Shown piece after piece: positions 25,714 to 34,103 of a stretch of 64,000 nt of DNA. Position numbers and translations under genes: made by a program. This stretch comes from Bacillus sp. FSL H8-0547. Its GTDB lineage: Bacteria > Bacillota > Bacilli > Bacillales > Bacillaceae. The notes below the pieces were generated by a model. It saw only the letters and a list, made by a program, of their open reading frames with translations. It had not been told where the DNA came from and ran no database searches. How positions within the stretch are numbered: the stretch's first letter is position 1; the number at the start of each line of letters is the position of its first letter. The DNA is taken from assembly GCA_038002745.1 (NCBI GenBank), contig JBBODD010000001.1, positions 310,001-374,000 of the forward strand, read 5' to 3'.

Positions 25714-26691
25714 ATGTTTACTGCCCTATTTTCTTCTGTTGAATCCGGACTGATCTACGCCATCATGGCTCTTGGTGTGTATCTTTCCTTCAGGATTCTC
25801 GATTTTCCGGATCTCACCGTAGACGGCAGCTTTGTCACAGGTGCCGCAATATGTGCTGCATTAATTGTAAATGGAGTTAACCCTTTTTTCGCAACTCTGG
25901 CGGCCCTTGCCGCCGGATTTATTGCAGGGTGTCTTACTGGAATTCTTCACACGAAAGGGAAAATCAATCCCCTGCTTGCAGGGATCCTGATGATGATTGC
26001 CTTATATTCGATTAATCTGCGGATTATGGGCCAGTCAAACGTCCCTCTGCTTCAGGAAAGCACCGTCTTTTCTGTTTTGCTTGATGGCTGGAACCAGCTT
26101 GGAATTGACGCATTTATGCAGTCTGTTTTTGTATCAGCAGGTCTTGAAGCGATTATCCCGAAAACATGGTCGGTTCTCGCAGCCATGTGCGCCCTTATTG
26201 TCCTTATAAAGCTTTCGCTTGATTATTTCCTTAAAACAGAGATCGGCATTGCCATCCGCGCTGTCGGTGATAATGAAAAAATGATTTCAAGCTTTTCAGC
26301 CAATACGGATCTTCTGAAAATTATCGGTCTCGGTATCTCCAATGCACTTGTTGCCTTTTCAGGTGCTTTCATCGCCCAATTTTCGGGATTCAGCGATATT
26401 GGCATGGGGATCGGGATGATCATTATTGGCCTTGCATCTGTCATTATCGGGGAAGCCCTCGTCGGAACAAAAACGATTATCCGGGCAACTCTCGCTGTTA
26501 TCATTGGAGCCATCCTCTACCGCATTATTATTGCGCTTGCGCTCAGAGCAGACTTCCTTGAGACAGGCGATATGAAGATGATTACGGCAGCCATCGTCAT
26601 CGCGGCGCTCGTCGTGCCGCAGCTGCTTGCAAAACAGAAAGAAAAAAGGAAAAAACTTCTCAGGAGAAAGGGAGATGTTCACATTGCTTGA
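25714..26691 (+). CDS. ABC transporter permease (LivH/branched-chain-like)
   Basis: A 325-residue membrane protein with about eight hydrophobic helices; SGLIYAIMALGVYLSFRILDFPDLTVDGSF is the typical start of this permease family. GIAIRAVGDNEKMISSF and the IIGLASVIIGEALVG segment are the conserved cytoplasmic loop and helix motifs. AAGGAGG lies upstream of the ATG, 12 bases after the binding-protein stop. Its end overlaps the ATPase start by 17 bases. Confidence 0.9.
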   Translation: MFTALFSSVESGLIYAIMALGVYLSFRILDFPDLTVDGSFVTGAAICAALIVNGVNPFFATLAALAAGFIAGCLTGILHTKGKINPLLAGILMMIALYSINLRIMGQSNVPLLQESTVFSVLLDGWNQLGIDAFMQSVFVSAGLEAIIPKTWSVLAAMCALIVLIKLSLDYFLKTEIGIAIRAVGDNEKMISSFSANTDLLKIIGLGISNALVAFSGAFIAQFSGFSDIGMGIGMIIIGLASVIIGEALVGTKTIIRATLAVIIGAILYRIIIALALRADFLETGDMKMITAAIVIAALVVPQLLAKQKEKRKKLLRRKGDVHIA

Positions 26692-27478
26692 GCTGAAGCA
26701 GATTGAAAAAGTGTTTAATGAAGGTTCTCCCGATGAGAAAAAAGCTTTGAACGGGCTTTCCCTTTCTCTTAAAAAAGGAGATTTTGTAACCGTAATCGGC
26801 AGCAATGGAGCAGGTAAATCCACATTGCTGAACGTTATATCAGGCCGACTTTTTCCTGATTACGGGGACGTGCTGATTGAAGGAAAAGCGATCACAAACC
26901 TGCGCGAGCACAAGCGCGCAAAATACCTCGGCCGCGTTTTTCAGGATCCGATGGCCGGAACTGCACCAGCGCTCACGATAGAAGAAAATCTCGCCATAGC
27001 CTATGCACGTGTCCATAAACGCACACTGAGACCCGGCGTTACAGCCAGGAGAAAAGCATTTTTCAAGGAAAAGCTAACGACGCTCGGCCTTGGACTCGAA
27101 GACAGACTCTCTGCAAAAGTCGGGCTGCTTTCAGGAGGCGAACGGCAGGCGCTTTCCCTTTTAATGGCCACGTTCACAAATCCCGGAATACTCCTGCTTG
27201 ATGAGCATACAGCTGCACTTGATCCTTCACGGGCTGACCTTATTACAAACCTCACGGAAAAGCTTGTCTCAGAAGGGCAGTTAACGACTCTGATGATCAC
27301 ACACAATATGCAGCAGGCAGTCGACCTTGGCAATCGCCTTGTCATGATGGACGGCGGACGAATAATCTTTCAGGCTGAGGGAGATCAAAAGAAAAAACTG
27401 ACTGTTTCCTCCCTCCTGAACGAATTTTCAAAAATAAAAGGCGGAAGCTCACTGTCAGACAAAGTCATGCTGAGTTAA
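26675..27478 (+). CDS. ABC transporter ATP-binding protein
   Basis: Cytoplasmic ATPase energising the preceding permease, 267 residues. Walker A is GSNGAGKST (about residues 41-49), the signature is LSGGERQALSL and Walker B is ILLLDEHTAALDP, with the H-loop in MITHNMQQA. The sensor position after Walker B is E followed by H rather than the usual P, which occurs in this subfamily. The ATG at 26675 is preceded by AGGAGAAAGGGAG and overlaps the permease end. Confidence 0.9.
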   Translation: MFTLLELKQIEKVFNEGSPDEKKALNGLSLSLKKGDFVTVIGSNGAGKSTLLNVISGRLFPDYGDVLIEGKAITNLREHKRAKYLGRVFQDPMAGTAPALTIEENLAIAYARVHKRTLRPGVTARRKAFFKEKLTTLGLGLEDRLSAKVGLLSGGERQALSLLMATFTNPGILLLDEHTAALDPSRADLITNLTEKLVSEGQLTTLMITHNMQQAVDLGNRLVMMDGGRIIFQAEGDQKKKLTVSSLLNEFSKIKGGSSLSDKVMLS

Positions 27479-27542
27479 TAGAGGGTTACATTTCTCCGAT
27501 TAGTGGTAAAGAAAGACAAATCACTAAAAGGAGATGGATAGG

Positions 27543-27899
27543 ATGAATCAGGAAAAACAAACGTACTATATTGACGTCGCAAGCGGAGAAATTCTTCAGA
27601 ATCCTGCAGAATCAAGTCCAAGCTTCAAACTGTATGCCACTCCGGCTGAAATTGATCAGCTGAAGTCCTATTACAGCGAGAACAGCTCGGCTGACTTTCA
27701 GACCTTCCAGCGTGCACAAGTTCCATTCCGCGAATATCACCATGATGCTGAAAATAAAGCCTATGACGATTCGATGAGAAAAATATACGGCATGATTTAT
27801 TTGCTTGGCGATGAAGAAGCCAAACGGCATATCGAAGAAAATGGCATTTTGAAAGACAATCATTCGGATAATCCGGAAAGCGTAGAAAATTTCAAGTAA
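27543..27899 (+). CDS. Hypothetical protein, 118 residues
   Basis: Small soluble acidic protein of unknown function. It starts NQEKQTYYIDVASGEIL and has a histidine-rich middle (FREYHHDAENKAYDDSM). The predicted secondary structure is a short beta start then mostly helices. The ATG at 27543 has AAAGGAG at nine bases; an ATG at 27534 overlaps it. It looks like a conserved Bacillus hypothetical, but I cannot name the family. Confidence 0.65.
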   Translation: MNQEKQTYYIDVASGEILQNPAESSPSFKLYATPAEIDQLKSYYSENSSADFQTFQRAQVPFREYHHDAENKAYDDSMRKIYGMIYLLGDEEAKRHIEENGILKDNHSDNPESVENFK

Positions 27900-27921
27900 C
27901 TCCATGAACTTACTCAACACC

Positions 27922-27957
27922 AAAAAGATCCGCTGCACAGGCAGCGGATTTTTTTGT
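27922..27957. terminator. Terminator between convergent genes
   Basis: Stem GATCCGCTGC / GCAGCGGATT with loop ACAG, followed by TTTTTTT, lies between the hypothetical gene and the ABC-F gene. Confidence 0.85.
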
Positions 27958-27958
27958 T

Positions 27959-29827
27959 CTAAAGTCTTTTATACAGACGTTCAATTTCGCTTACTATTTC
28001 TTCTTTTCGGCGGTTAAGAAGGATCAACTCATTTAGTTCACTTTGTTTATTCATATTCTGTTCAATCTCATACACATCATTTTCAAGCTGTTCAATTTTA
28101 TTCAGCACGTCCTCTTCATTTTCCTGCACTGGTGTTTTCGGTTGTTTCGTTCTAATAACTGAAGGCTGGTTTTCTTTTATGCCTTTTGCAGACTGATTCA
28201 TCACAGGCTGCATTTTTTCACGCGCCCACGCATAATTGCCTTCAAAGGAGAAGAGCTTTTGCTGATGGATCCAGCAGGTCTTTGTAAAAAGCTTGTTGAG
28301 GAAAAAACGGTCATGGGAAACTGCCACGATTGTTCCCTCAAACTGTTCAATTGCATCCTCAAGCACTTCCCTGGAATCAATATCCAGATGATTTGTCGGC
28401 TCATCTAAAATAAGCACGTTCAAATCCTGCTGCATAAGCTTTGCAAGCTGAATTCTCATCCGTTCACCGCCGCTTGTATGTTTCAGTTTTTTAAAAACTG
28501 CCGGACCATAAAACATAAATCCTGCAAGAATGTGACGGGCTTCTTCCTCAGATGCATGCACATCTTCTCTGAAAAAATCAATAATAGATGTGTCTGTATC
28601 ACCAAGCATAAGCTGCTGGGAAAGATAGCCGATCTTAACGCTGCTGCCTATTTTCACAGCCCCGCTGTCAGGTTCTACCTGGCCCATGACCATCTTCAGC
28701 AAAGTCGATTTACCTGACCCGTTTTCGCCGACAATGGCGGTTCTGTCCTTGTACTGAATATCCAGTGAAATCTCTTCTAGAATGGTCCGATCTCCAAATG
28801 CTTTTGAAGCACCATCAAGACTTACGACTCTTTTTCCGCTTCTGTCAGTCCCTTCAAAGGACAGGTCCATTTTTTTATGCTGCAGGACAGGCCGTTTCAG
28901 TTTCTCCATTCTCATGAGCGCACGCTCCATATTTCTTGCCCGCTTGTGAAGGCCCTCGTTTGGCGGATTAGCCTGATTCGCCCACTCTTTCAACCTTTTA
29001 ATCGCTTCTTTCATTTTTTTGATTTTTTTCTGCTGATCCTGGTATGCCTGAAATTCCGCCAGCAGCTTTTTTTGTTTTTGGGTGATGAAACCTGAATAAT
29101 TATGGTGGTAGACAGTCACTTCCCCGCCTTCGAGATCAAGGATTTCACCTGCTACCTCATCCAGAAATGCGCGGTCATGTGATATTACGACAACGGTCCC
29201 TTTATATTCTTTCAGATAGGTTTCAAGCCATTCTACAGCTGCAATATCCAAATGGTTGGTCGGTTCATCAAGAAGCAGAATATCCGGCTGCTTTAAAAGA
29301 ATCATGCCAAGTGAAACTTTCGTCTTTTCTCCGCCGCTTATCGCCTGGAATTTTTCATTCAGAAGTTCCTGAAGCTTCAGGCCGCAGGCAACCGCCTGCA
29401 CCTTCGCATCCATTTCGTAGCCTCCTAGCAATTCAAATTGCTGCCTGCAGCTGCCGTAACGCTCCATCACCCTTTCAAGCAGATGAGGATTTTTTGCCTC
29501 AGCCATTTTCATCTCAAGTTCAGATAGCTCAGCTGCAAGCTCCGTCAGTTCCGAGATCCCCTCTCTCAGCACATCTTCCACAGTCGCACCGTCATGAAAA
29601 ACAGGTATTTGAGCCAAATAGCCGATCTTTTTTCCTTTTTTAATCGCGATTGTGCCTTCATCAGGCTGTTCAATTCCTGACAGACACTTAAAGATCGTCG
29701 TTTTCCCTGTCCCATTTCTGCCTGTAAACCCAATCTTTTCGCCTTCATTTATTTCAAAGCTCAGCTTTTCAAAAATCAGCTGGCTTCCGTATGATTTTGT
29801 TAATCCCTGAACCGAACAAATCGTCAT
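27959..29827 (-). CDS. ABC-F family ATPase, probable ribosome-protection factor
   Basis: A 622-residue soluble protein with two ATP-binding cassettes and no membrane helices, hence ABC-F. Cassette 1 has GRNGTGKTT and SGGEKTKVSLG with LLLDEPTNHLD. The interdomain linker (about 240-310) is long, charged and helical (KKIKKMKEAIKRLKEW, RARNMERALMRMEK), as expected for the arm that reaches the ribosomal P-site region. Cassette 2 has GENGSGKST, SGGERMRIQLA and LILDEPTNHLD. A C-terminal coiled coil (about 565-622) follows. Housekeeping ABC-Fs look similar, but the attenuator-type leader (29849-30174) favours an antibiotic-responsive role; that is inference. Confidence 0.88.
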   Translation of the reverse strand: MTICSVQGLTKSYGSQLIFEKLSFEINEGEKIGFTGRNGTGKTTIFKCLSGIEQPDEGTIAIKKGKKIGYLAQIPVFHDGATVEDVLREGISELTELAAELSELEMKMAEAKNPHLLERVMERYGSCRQQFELLGGYEMDAKVQAVACGLKLQELLNEKFQAISGGEKTKVSLGMILLKQPDILLLDEPTNHLDIAAVEWLETYLKEYKGTVVVISHDRAFLDEVAGEILDLEGGEVTVYHHNYSGFITQKQKKLLAEFQAYQDQQKKIKKMKEAIKRLKEWANQANPPNEGLHKRARNMERALMRMEKLKRPVLQHKKMDLSFEGTDRSGKRVVSLDGASKAFGDRTILEEISLDIQYKDRTAIVGENGSGKSTLLKMVMGQVEPDSGAVKIGSSVKIGYLSQQLMLGDTDTSIIDFFREDVHASEEEARHILAGFMFYGPAVFKKLKHTSGGERMRIQLAKLMQQDLNVLILDEPTNHLDIDSREVLEDAIEQFEGTIVAVSHDRFFLNKLFTKTCWIHQQKLFSFEGNYAWAREKMQPVMNQSAKGIKENQPSVIRTKQPKTPVQENEEDVLNKIEQLENDVYEIEQNMNKQSELNELILLNRRKEEIVSEIERLYKRL

Positions 29828-29848
29828 AATTAGGAACCCCTTTCAAAT

Positions 29849-29890
29849 ATAAAAAAAACCAGAATAAGCAGTTTCCTGCTTATCCCGGTT
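29849..29890 (-). terminator. Leader terminator T2, just before the ABC-F ribosome site
   Basis: On the minus strand a 15-bp stem (AACCGGGATAAGCAG / CTGCTTATTCTGGTT, two G-T pairs) with GAAA loop is followed by eight T residues. It ends about ten bases upstream of the AAAGGGG ribosome site of the ABC-F gene, so unconditional folding would prevent expression. Confidence 0.85.
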
Positions 29891-29921
29891 CATCAGCGAG
29901 TTTATCTGAATTCGCCAAAAC

Positions 29922-29950
29922 AAAAAAACGGAGAGCTAATAAGCCCTCCG
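29922..29950 (-). terminator. Leader terminator T1
   Basis: On the minus strand CGGAGGGC pairs with GCTCTCCG around TTATTA and is followed by TTTTTTT. It lies between the leader ORF stop and T2. Confidence 0.85.
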
Positions 29951-29976
29951 CATCACTTGTGGATAAGAGAATCTTC

Positions 29977-30111
29977 TTAACGTTTGAATGTGTCTATGCA
30001 GTTGCTGAAAAAGGGCATACGTATCCCGTTAAGAGCAATTGCATGAAAAATTGCACGACATAAATAAAGGTATGATAATTCTTTCCCGTGCATCACATTC
30101 AAACTGTTCAT
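29977..30111 (-). CDS. Candidate leader peptide (44 residues) of the ABC-F gene
   Basis: Short ORF within the ABC-F leader, starting at ATG 30111 with GGAGGTGG ten bases upstream; internal ATGs at 30093 and near 30014 are in the same frame. It ends with MPFFSNCIDTFKR and stops 27 bases before T1. Its position between a promoter and two terminators is that of regulatory peptides on which a drug-stalled ribosome would change leader folding. An overlapping ATG three codons upstream in another frame (at 30119) uses the same ribosome site at worse spacing. Whether it is translated is untested. Confidence 0.5.
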   Translation of the reverse strand: MNSLNVMHGKELSYLYLCRAIFHAIALNGIRMPFFSNCIDTFKR

Positions 30112-30144
30112 CTCTCATCCACCTCCGTTCCTTAAAGTATACCT

Positions 30145-30174
30145 ATTATAACCCGCCGCTTTCAGAATTATCAA
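30145..30174 (-). promoter_or_regulatory. Sigma-A-type promoter of the ABC-F leader
   Basis: Minus-strand TTGATA at 30169-30174 and TATAAT at 30145-30150 are separated by 18 bases. Transcription would begin about 25-30 bases before the leader ORF, giving a leader of some 310 bases. Confidence 0.6.
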
Positions 30175-30244
30175 TCCATTTTTCCAAATACATGTATTTT
30201 TGCCATGAGGATACGCTAATGATGACTCAGGAGGAGGATTACAT

Positions 30245-31780
30245 ATGAAAAATACGAACTCGAAACTGCCCCAGTTTCCTGAACCTTACTGGAGAGACAC
30301 CTCAAGTCTTCCCGCTTTCCATAAGCTTTCAAAGCACATAACCGTTGATGCTGCTGTAGTTGGCGGTGGCATTACCGGCATCACTTCAGCTTACCTTCTT
30401 GCGAAAGAAGGACTTAAGGTCGCACTGATTGATTCTGATTGTCTGCTCAATGGCACGACCGGCCATACGACTGCTAAAGTTACCATTCAGCATGATTTAA
30501 TTTATCACGAACTGACCCAGCATGTCGGAACAGATGGCGCCAAACACTATTATGAAGCGAACCTGGCGGGACTTGATTTTATTAGAAACACCGTTGAAGA
30601 AAAAAACATTACATGTGATTTCAGTATTCAGGATGCCATTCTCTATGCCGTTTCTGATGAATCTCTGGACAAACTTCTGAAGGAAAAAGATGCTTACGAT
30701 GCCATTGGGATTCCTTATGAATACGTGGATCAGATCCCGCTTGATATCGAGATTAAAGGAGCACTGCGTGTTAAAAATCAGGCTCAGTTTCATCCGCTGA
30801 ATTATTTGCAGGCCCTGCTTGAAGAAATGATGCAGGCAGGTGTACAGATTTATGAAAATTCAGCGATAATTGACGTGAAAGGAACAAAGGAAGAGCCTGT
30901 TCTGCTTTCAAATGAAGGATTTGAAATCACTTGTGAACATGTCATTGCAGCGACTCATTTTCCTTTTTACGACGGAAACGGCTTCTATTTTGCCAGAATG
31001 TATGCCGATCGTTCCTATGTCATTAGTGCAAAAACTTCAAAACCGTATCCCGGCGGCATGTATTTAAGTGTCGATGAGCCTAAACGTTCGCTCAGATCCG
31101 CATCCTCCAGCGGTCAGGATGTCGTCTTAATCGGAGGCGAGGGCCATAAAGCAGGCCAGGAGAAAGATACCCACAGGCTGTATGAAAAGCTAGAAGGTTT
31201 TGGAGAAGAGATTTTTGGCCTGGAGGAAATTACACACAGGTGGTCTGCACAGGACTTATTTACATTGGATAAAATCCCTTACATCGGCCCCCTTACATCA
31301 AGCAACCCCAATATCTATGCAGCTACAGGCTTTCATAAATGGGGCATGACAAACGGCACGTTTGCTGCACATATGCTAAGGGATTTAATTGTGAAGAAAG
31401 AATCACGCTATCTTGATCTTTTCACACCGAGCCGCTTTCACTCTGACCCTGGTGTAAAAGAATTTTTGAAAGCAAATGCCGATGTGGCAAAGCATTTAAT
31501 AGCAGGTAAAATCAAGCGTCCATCAAAGACACCTGAGGATCTTCATGCTGATGAAGGCTGTGCGGTGATGGTAAACGGGAAACAAGCCGGAGGCTATAAA
31601 GATGAACAAGGTGTGCTTCACCTTGTGGACATGACCTGCACCCACCTTGGCTGCGAAGTGGAATGGAACAGCGGAGACCGCTCTTGGGACTGCCCGTGTC
31701 ATGGATCGAGATTTTCTTATAAGGGTGATGTAATAGAAGGGCCGGCTGATAAGCCGCTGAAGGTGATAAAGGAAGAGTAG
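30245..31780 (+). CDS. yhfW: FAD-dependent oxidoreductase with C-terminal Rieske domain, YhfW-like
   Basis: A 511-residue soluble redox enzyme. The N-terminal DAO-type FAD domain (about 30-395) has the dinucleotide motif VVGGGITGITSAYLLAKEG and the ATGFHKWGMTNG C-terminal flavin motif. The C-terminal Rieske [2Fe-2S] domain (about 430-511) has ligands C465 and H467 in CTHLGC and C483 and H486 in CPCHG. C470 and C485 can form the disulfide of high-potential Rieske clusters. The arrangement matches B. subtilis YhfW; the substrate is unknown. AGGAGGAGG precedes the ATG. Divergent from the ABC-F leader. Confidence 0.9.
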   Translation: MKNTNSKLPQFPEPYWRDTSSLPAFHKLSKHITVDAAVVGGGITGITSAYLLAKEGLKVALIDSDCLLNGTTGHTTAKVTIQHDLIYHELTQHVGTDGAKHYYEANLAGLDFIRNTVEEKNITCDFSIQDAILYAVSDESLDKLLKEKDAYDAIGIPYEYVDQIPLDIEIKGALRVKNQAQFHPLNYLQALLEEMMQAGVQIYENSAIIDVKGTKEEPVLLSNEGFEITCEHVIAATHFPFYDGNGFYFARMYADRSYVISAKTSKPYPGGMYLSVDEPKRSLRSASSSGQDVVLIGGEGHKAGQEKDTHRLYEKLEGFGEEIFGLEEITHRWSAQDLFTLDKIPYIGPLTSSNPNIYAATGFHKWGMTNGTFAAHMLRDLIVKKESRYLDLFTPSRFHSDPGVKEFLKANADVAKHLIAGKIKRPSKTPEDLHADEGCAVMVNGKQAGGYKDEQGVLHLVDMTCTHLGCEVEWNSGDRSWDCPCHGSRFSYKGDVIEGPADKPLKVIKEE

Positions 31781-31810
31781 GTTTTGGAGGGGTGGCACCA
31801 GGGCGCTTGC

Positions 31811-32642
31811 TTACCCTCTCAGATCGATTTTCGGTTTTGGTGGGTAGGATTCACGCACTTGCTTACCCTCACACATCGTTTTTCGGTTTCGGAGGGTACG
31901 ATTCACGCACTTGCTTACCCTCCCAGATCGTTTTACGGTTTTAGAGGGTACGATTCACGCACTTGCTTACCCTCCCAGATCGTTTTACGGTTTTGGAGGG
32001 TAGGATTCCGGCACTTGCTTACCCTCCCAGATCGTTTTACGGTTTCGGAGGGTACGATTCCGACGCTTGCTTACCCTCCCAGATCGATTTTCGGTTTTGG
32101 AGGGTAGGATTCCAACGCTTGCTTACCCTCTCACATCGTTTTACGGTTTTGGAGGGTACGATTCCGACGCTTGCTTACCCTCTCAGATCGATTTTCGGTT
32201 TTGGAGGGTAGGATTCACGCACTTGCTTACCCTCACACATCGTTTTTCGGTTTTGGAGGGTAGGATTCCGGCGCTTGCTTACCCTCTCACATCGTTTTAC
32301 GGTTTTGGAGAGTACGATTCCGACGCTTGCTTACCCTCTCAGATCGATTTACGGTTTTAGAGGGTACGATTCCGACACTTGCTTACCCTCCCACATCGTT
32401 TTACGGTTTCGGAGGGTACGATTCAGGCACTTGCTTACCCTCCCAGATCGTTTTACGGTTTCGGAGGGTACGATTCCGACGCTTGCTTACCCTCCCAGAT
32501 CGTTTTACGGTTTCGGAGGGTACGATTCCGACGCTTGCTTACCCTCCCACATCGTTTTACGGTTTCGGAGGGTACGATTCCGACGCTTGCTTACCCTCCC
32601 AGATCGATTTTCGGTTTTGGAGGGTAGGATTCCAACGCTTGC
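31811..32642. repeat. Tandem array of sixteen 52-bp palindromic units
   Basis: Sixteen uninterrupted 52-base units start with TTACCCTC; there are no unique spacers. Each unit has an outer inverted repeat TACCCTCC / GGAGGGTA enclosing an inner one. The inner core is CGTTTTACG in most copies but CGATTTTCG in others, a paired change that preserves the small stem. Units 13 and 14 are identical; others differ at a few fixed positions. The array fills the gap between the Rieske gene and the convergent csp gene. It shares its unit with the array at 6022. All three plus-strand frames are open through it, which is a by-product of the repeat. Confidence 0.95.
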
Positions 32643-32681
32643 CGTGATTTAATTGTGCTTCACTCCCCCAAAACACACAAA

Positions 32682-32712
32682 AAAAAAGACTCCTTTACAG
32701 GAGTCTTTTTTC
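32682..32712. terminator. Terminator of the cold-shock gene
   Basis: Stem AAGACTCCT / AGGAGTCTT with loop TTAC is flanked by A and T runs, immediately downstream of the csp stop and after the repeat array. Confidence 0.9.
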
Positions 32713-32717
32713 AGTCA

Positions 32718-32915
32718 TTACTTTTGAACGTTAGCAGCTTGTGGTCCACGAGCGCCTTCAACGATTTCGAAAGTAACTTCTTGGCCTTCTTCTAAAGATT
32801 TAAAGCCTTCGCCTTGAATAGCAGAGAAATGTACGAATACGTCTTCTTGACCTTCTGCTTCGATGAAACCGAAACCTTTTTCTGCGTTAAACCATTTAAC
32901 TTTACCTTGTAACAT
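32718..32915 (-). CDS. Cold-shock protein, CspB/CspD type
   Basis: A 65-residue single-domain nucleic-acid chaperone. RNP1 is KGFGFIE and RNP2 is VFVHF; the start [13 protein letters not shown] and the end GPQAANVQK are canonical for Bacillus CspB/CspD. The ATG at 32915 is preceded by GAGGAGGA; upstream in-frame starts are not needed. The leader upstream (32946-33060) is AT-rich, as is usual for cold-shock mRNAs, but I could not identify a specific cold box. It is followed by a strong terminator. Confidence 0.95.
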   Translation of the reverse strand: MLQGKVKWFNAEKGFGFIEAEGQEDVFVHFSAIQGEGFKSLEEGQEVTFEIVEGARGPQAANVQK

Positions 32916-32945
32916 GTGTGTATCCTCCTCGTGCGCCAAGCGCAC

Positions 32946-33260
32946 AATTGTATTACTATCCCTGCTCTAAATAATATTCTTCAAGACGAGTGCCTTTTTA
33001 ATCATATTACGAACAAAAATAAGTACTTTCATTATAACAAAAGCCGAAAGAACCCGCAACCGTTTCTAGTATCTTTTTAAAGTATGAATCTAACTGACTG
33101 TGTGCGTATTCTCAGCAGCGCACATGTCAGTTCTTCTGTGCCTTGAGCCCGCCTCTCAATTGTGACACTTTTCTTACAATTGGCCTATTTTTATACTTTT
33201 TGCTCTTCAATCATATTAAGATATAAGTTCCTATGAACCTATAATCTTAACAGATGGCAG
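32946..33260. other. Divergent intergenic region csp / hydrolase
   Basis: Contains the probable csp promoter and untranslated leader and the promoter of the hydrolase. I see no gene, RNA or repeat in it. Confidence 0.5.
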
Positions 33261-34076
33261 GTGTTACACATTTTATATTACAGAACCCTGAAACTTCACG
33301 AGAAAAAGCCGTGGGTTACCTTTATTCATGGTGCAGGCGGAAGCTCGTCAATTTGGTACAAGCAAATAAGGGAATTTAAAAAGCATTTCAACATCCTGCT
33401 CATTGATCTTCGCGGACATGGTAGATCCGCAAAAGGGCTGTGGAAAGACGGCGATGATTTTTCAGAAATTGCTGAAGAAGTCATCCATGTTCATGATCGG
33501 CTGAAAATAGCTTCTTCTCATTTTGTCGGGATTTCACTTGGCACGATTGTTATTCAAACCATTGCGAAGATCAGGCCGAGGCTTCTTTCTTCCATGGTTC
33601 TGGGCGGGGCCATCACAAAATTGAACGTATTTACGAGAATGCTGCTTGTTATTGGCAACCTCGGCAAAAGGATTCTGCCCTATATGTGGCTTTATTCATT
33701 GTTTGCCTGGATCATAATGCCTTATGCAACTCATAAAGAATCCCGCACGATGTTCATCAGCCAGGCAAAGAAGATGTGCCAAAAAGAGTTTATTCAATGG
33801 TTTTCACTTACTCGTTTTGTGAATCCGTACTTGATAGAGCTTCAAAAAGACTTTTACAAGATTCCCGTCTTGTTTTTAATGGGAGAACAAGACCATTTAT
33901 TTTTAAAGCCGGTAAAAGAGATTGCCGCGGAAAACAAGGACGTACAGGCAGTGTATATAGCTGATTCCGGTCACGTCTGCAATATTGATCAGCCTGACAG
34001 GTTTAATCAACATGCTGTCTCATTTATAAAAAAGATCGAAACAGACCGCTTTTCTGTCCGCACAAAAAATGCCTGA
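33261..34076 (+). CDS. Alpha/beta-fold hydrolase
   Basis: A 271-residue hydrolase of the esterase/lyase superfamily. FIHGAGGSSSIW is the oxyanion HG region and LLIDLRGHGRS the following strand. The nucleophile elbow is GISLG (about residue 91), the acid is probably the Asp in GEQDHL, and the His is in SGHVCN (about 241). No signal peptide. The start is a GTG without a clear ribosome site and may be wrong by a few codons. Substrate unknown. Confidence 0.8.
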   Translation: MLHILYYRTLKLHEKKPWVTFIHGAGGSSSIWYKQIREFKKHFNILLIDLRGHGRSAKGLWKDGDDFSEIAEEVIHVHDRLKIASSHFVGISLGTIVIQTIAKIRPRLLSSMVLGGAITKLNVFTRMLLVIGNLGKRILPYMWLYSLFAWIIMPYATHKESRTMFISQAKKMCQKEFIQWFSLTRFVNPYLIELQKDFYKIPVLFLMGEQDHLFLKPVKEIAAENKDVQAVYIADSGHVCNIDQPDRFNQHAVSFIKKIETDRFSVRTKNA

Positions 34077-34100
34077 ATCAGGAGATGATTCAGGCATTCT
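34066..34100. terminator. Bidirectional terminator
   Basis: Stem AATGCCTGAATCA / TGATTCAGGCATT with loop GGAG spans the hydrolase stop codon and also ends the convergent nag operon. Confidence 0.85.
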
Positions 34101-34103
34101 TCT

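Noticed and set aside
29167-29643. Plus-strand 158-codon open frame inside the ABC-F gene.
   Set aside because: Antisense shadow of a well-supported gene with no start signal or recognisable domain.
31784-32652. Long repetitive open frames on the plus strand across the 52-bp array (LPDRFTV-like peptides).
   Set aside because: The unit length is not a multiple of three, so all three plus frames are open and repeat the same peptides; there are no ribosome sites. This is a side effect of the repeat, not a protein gene.
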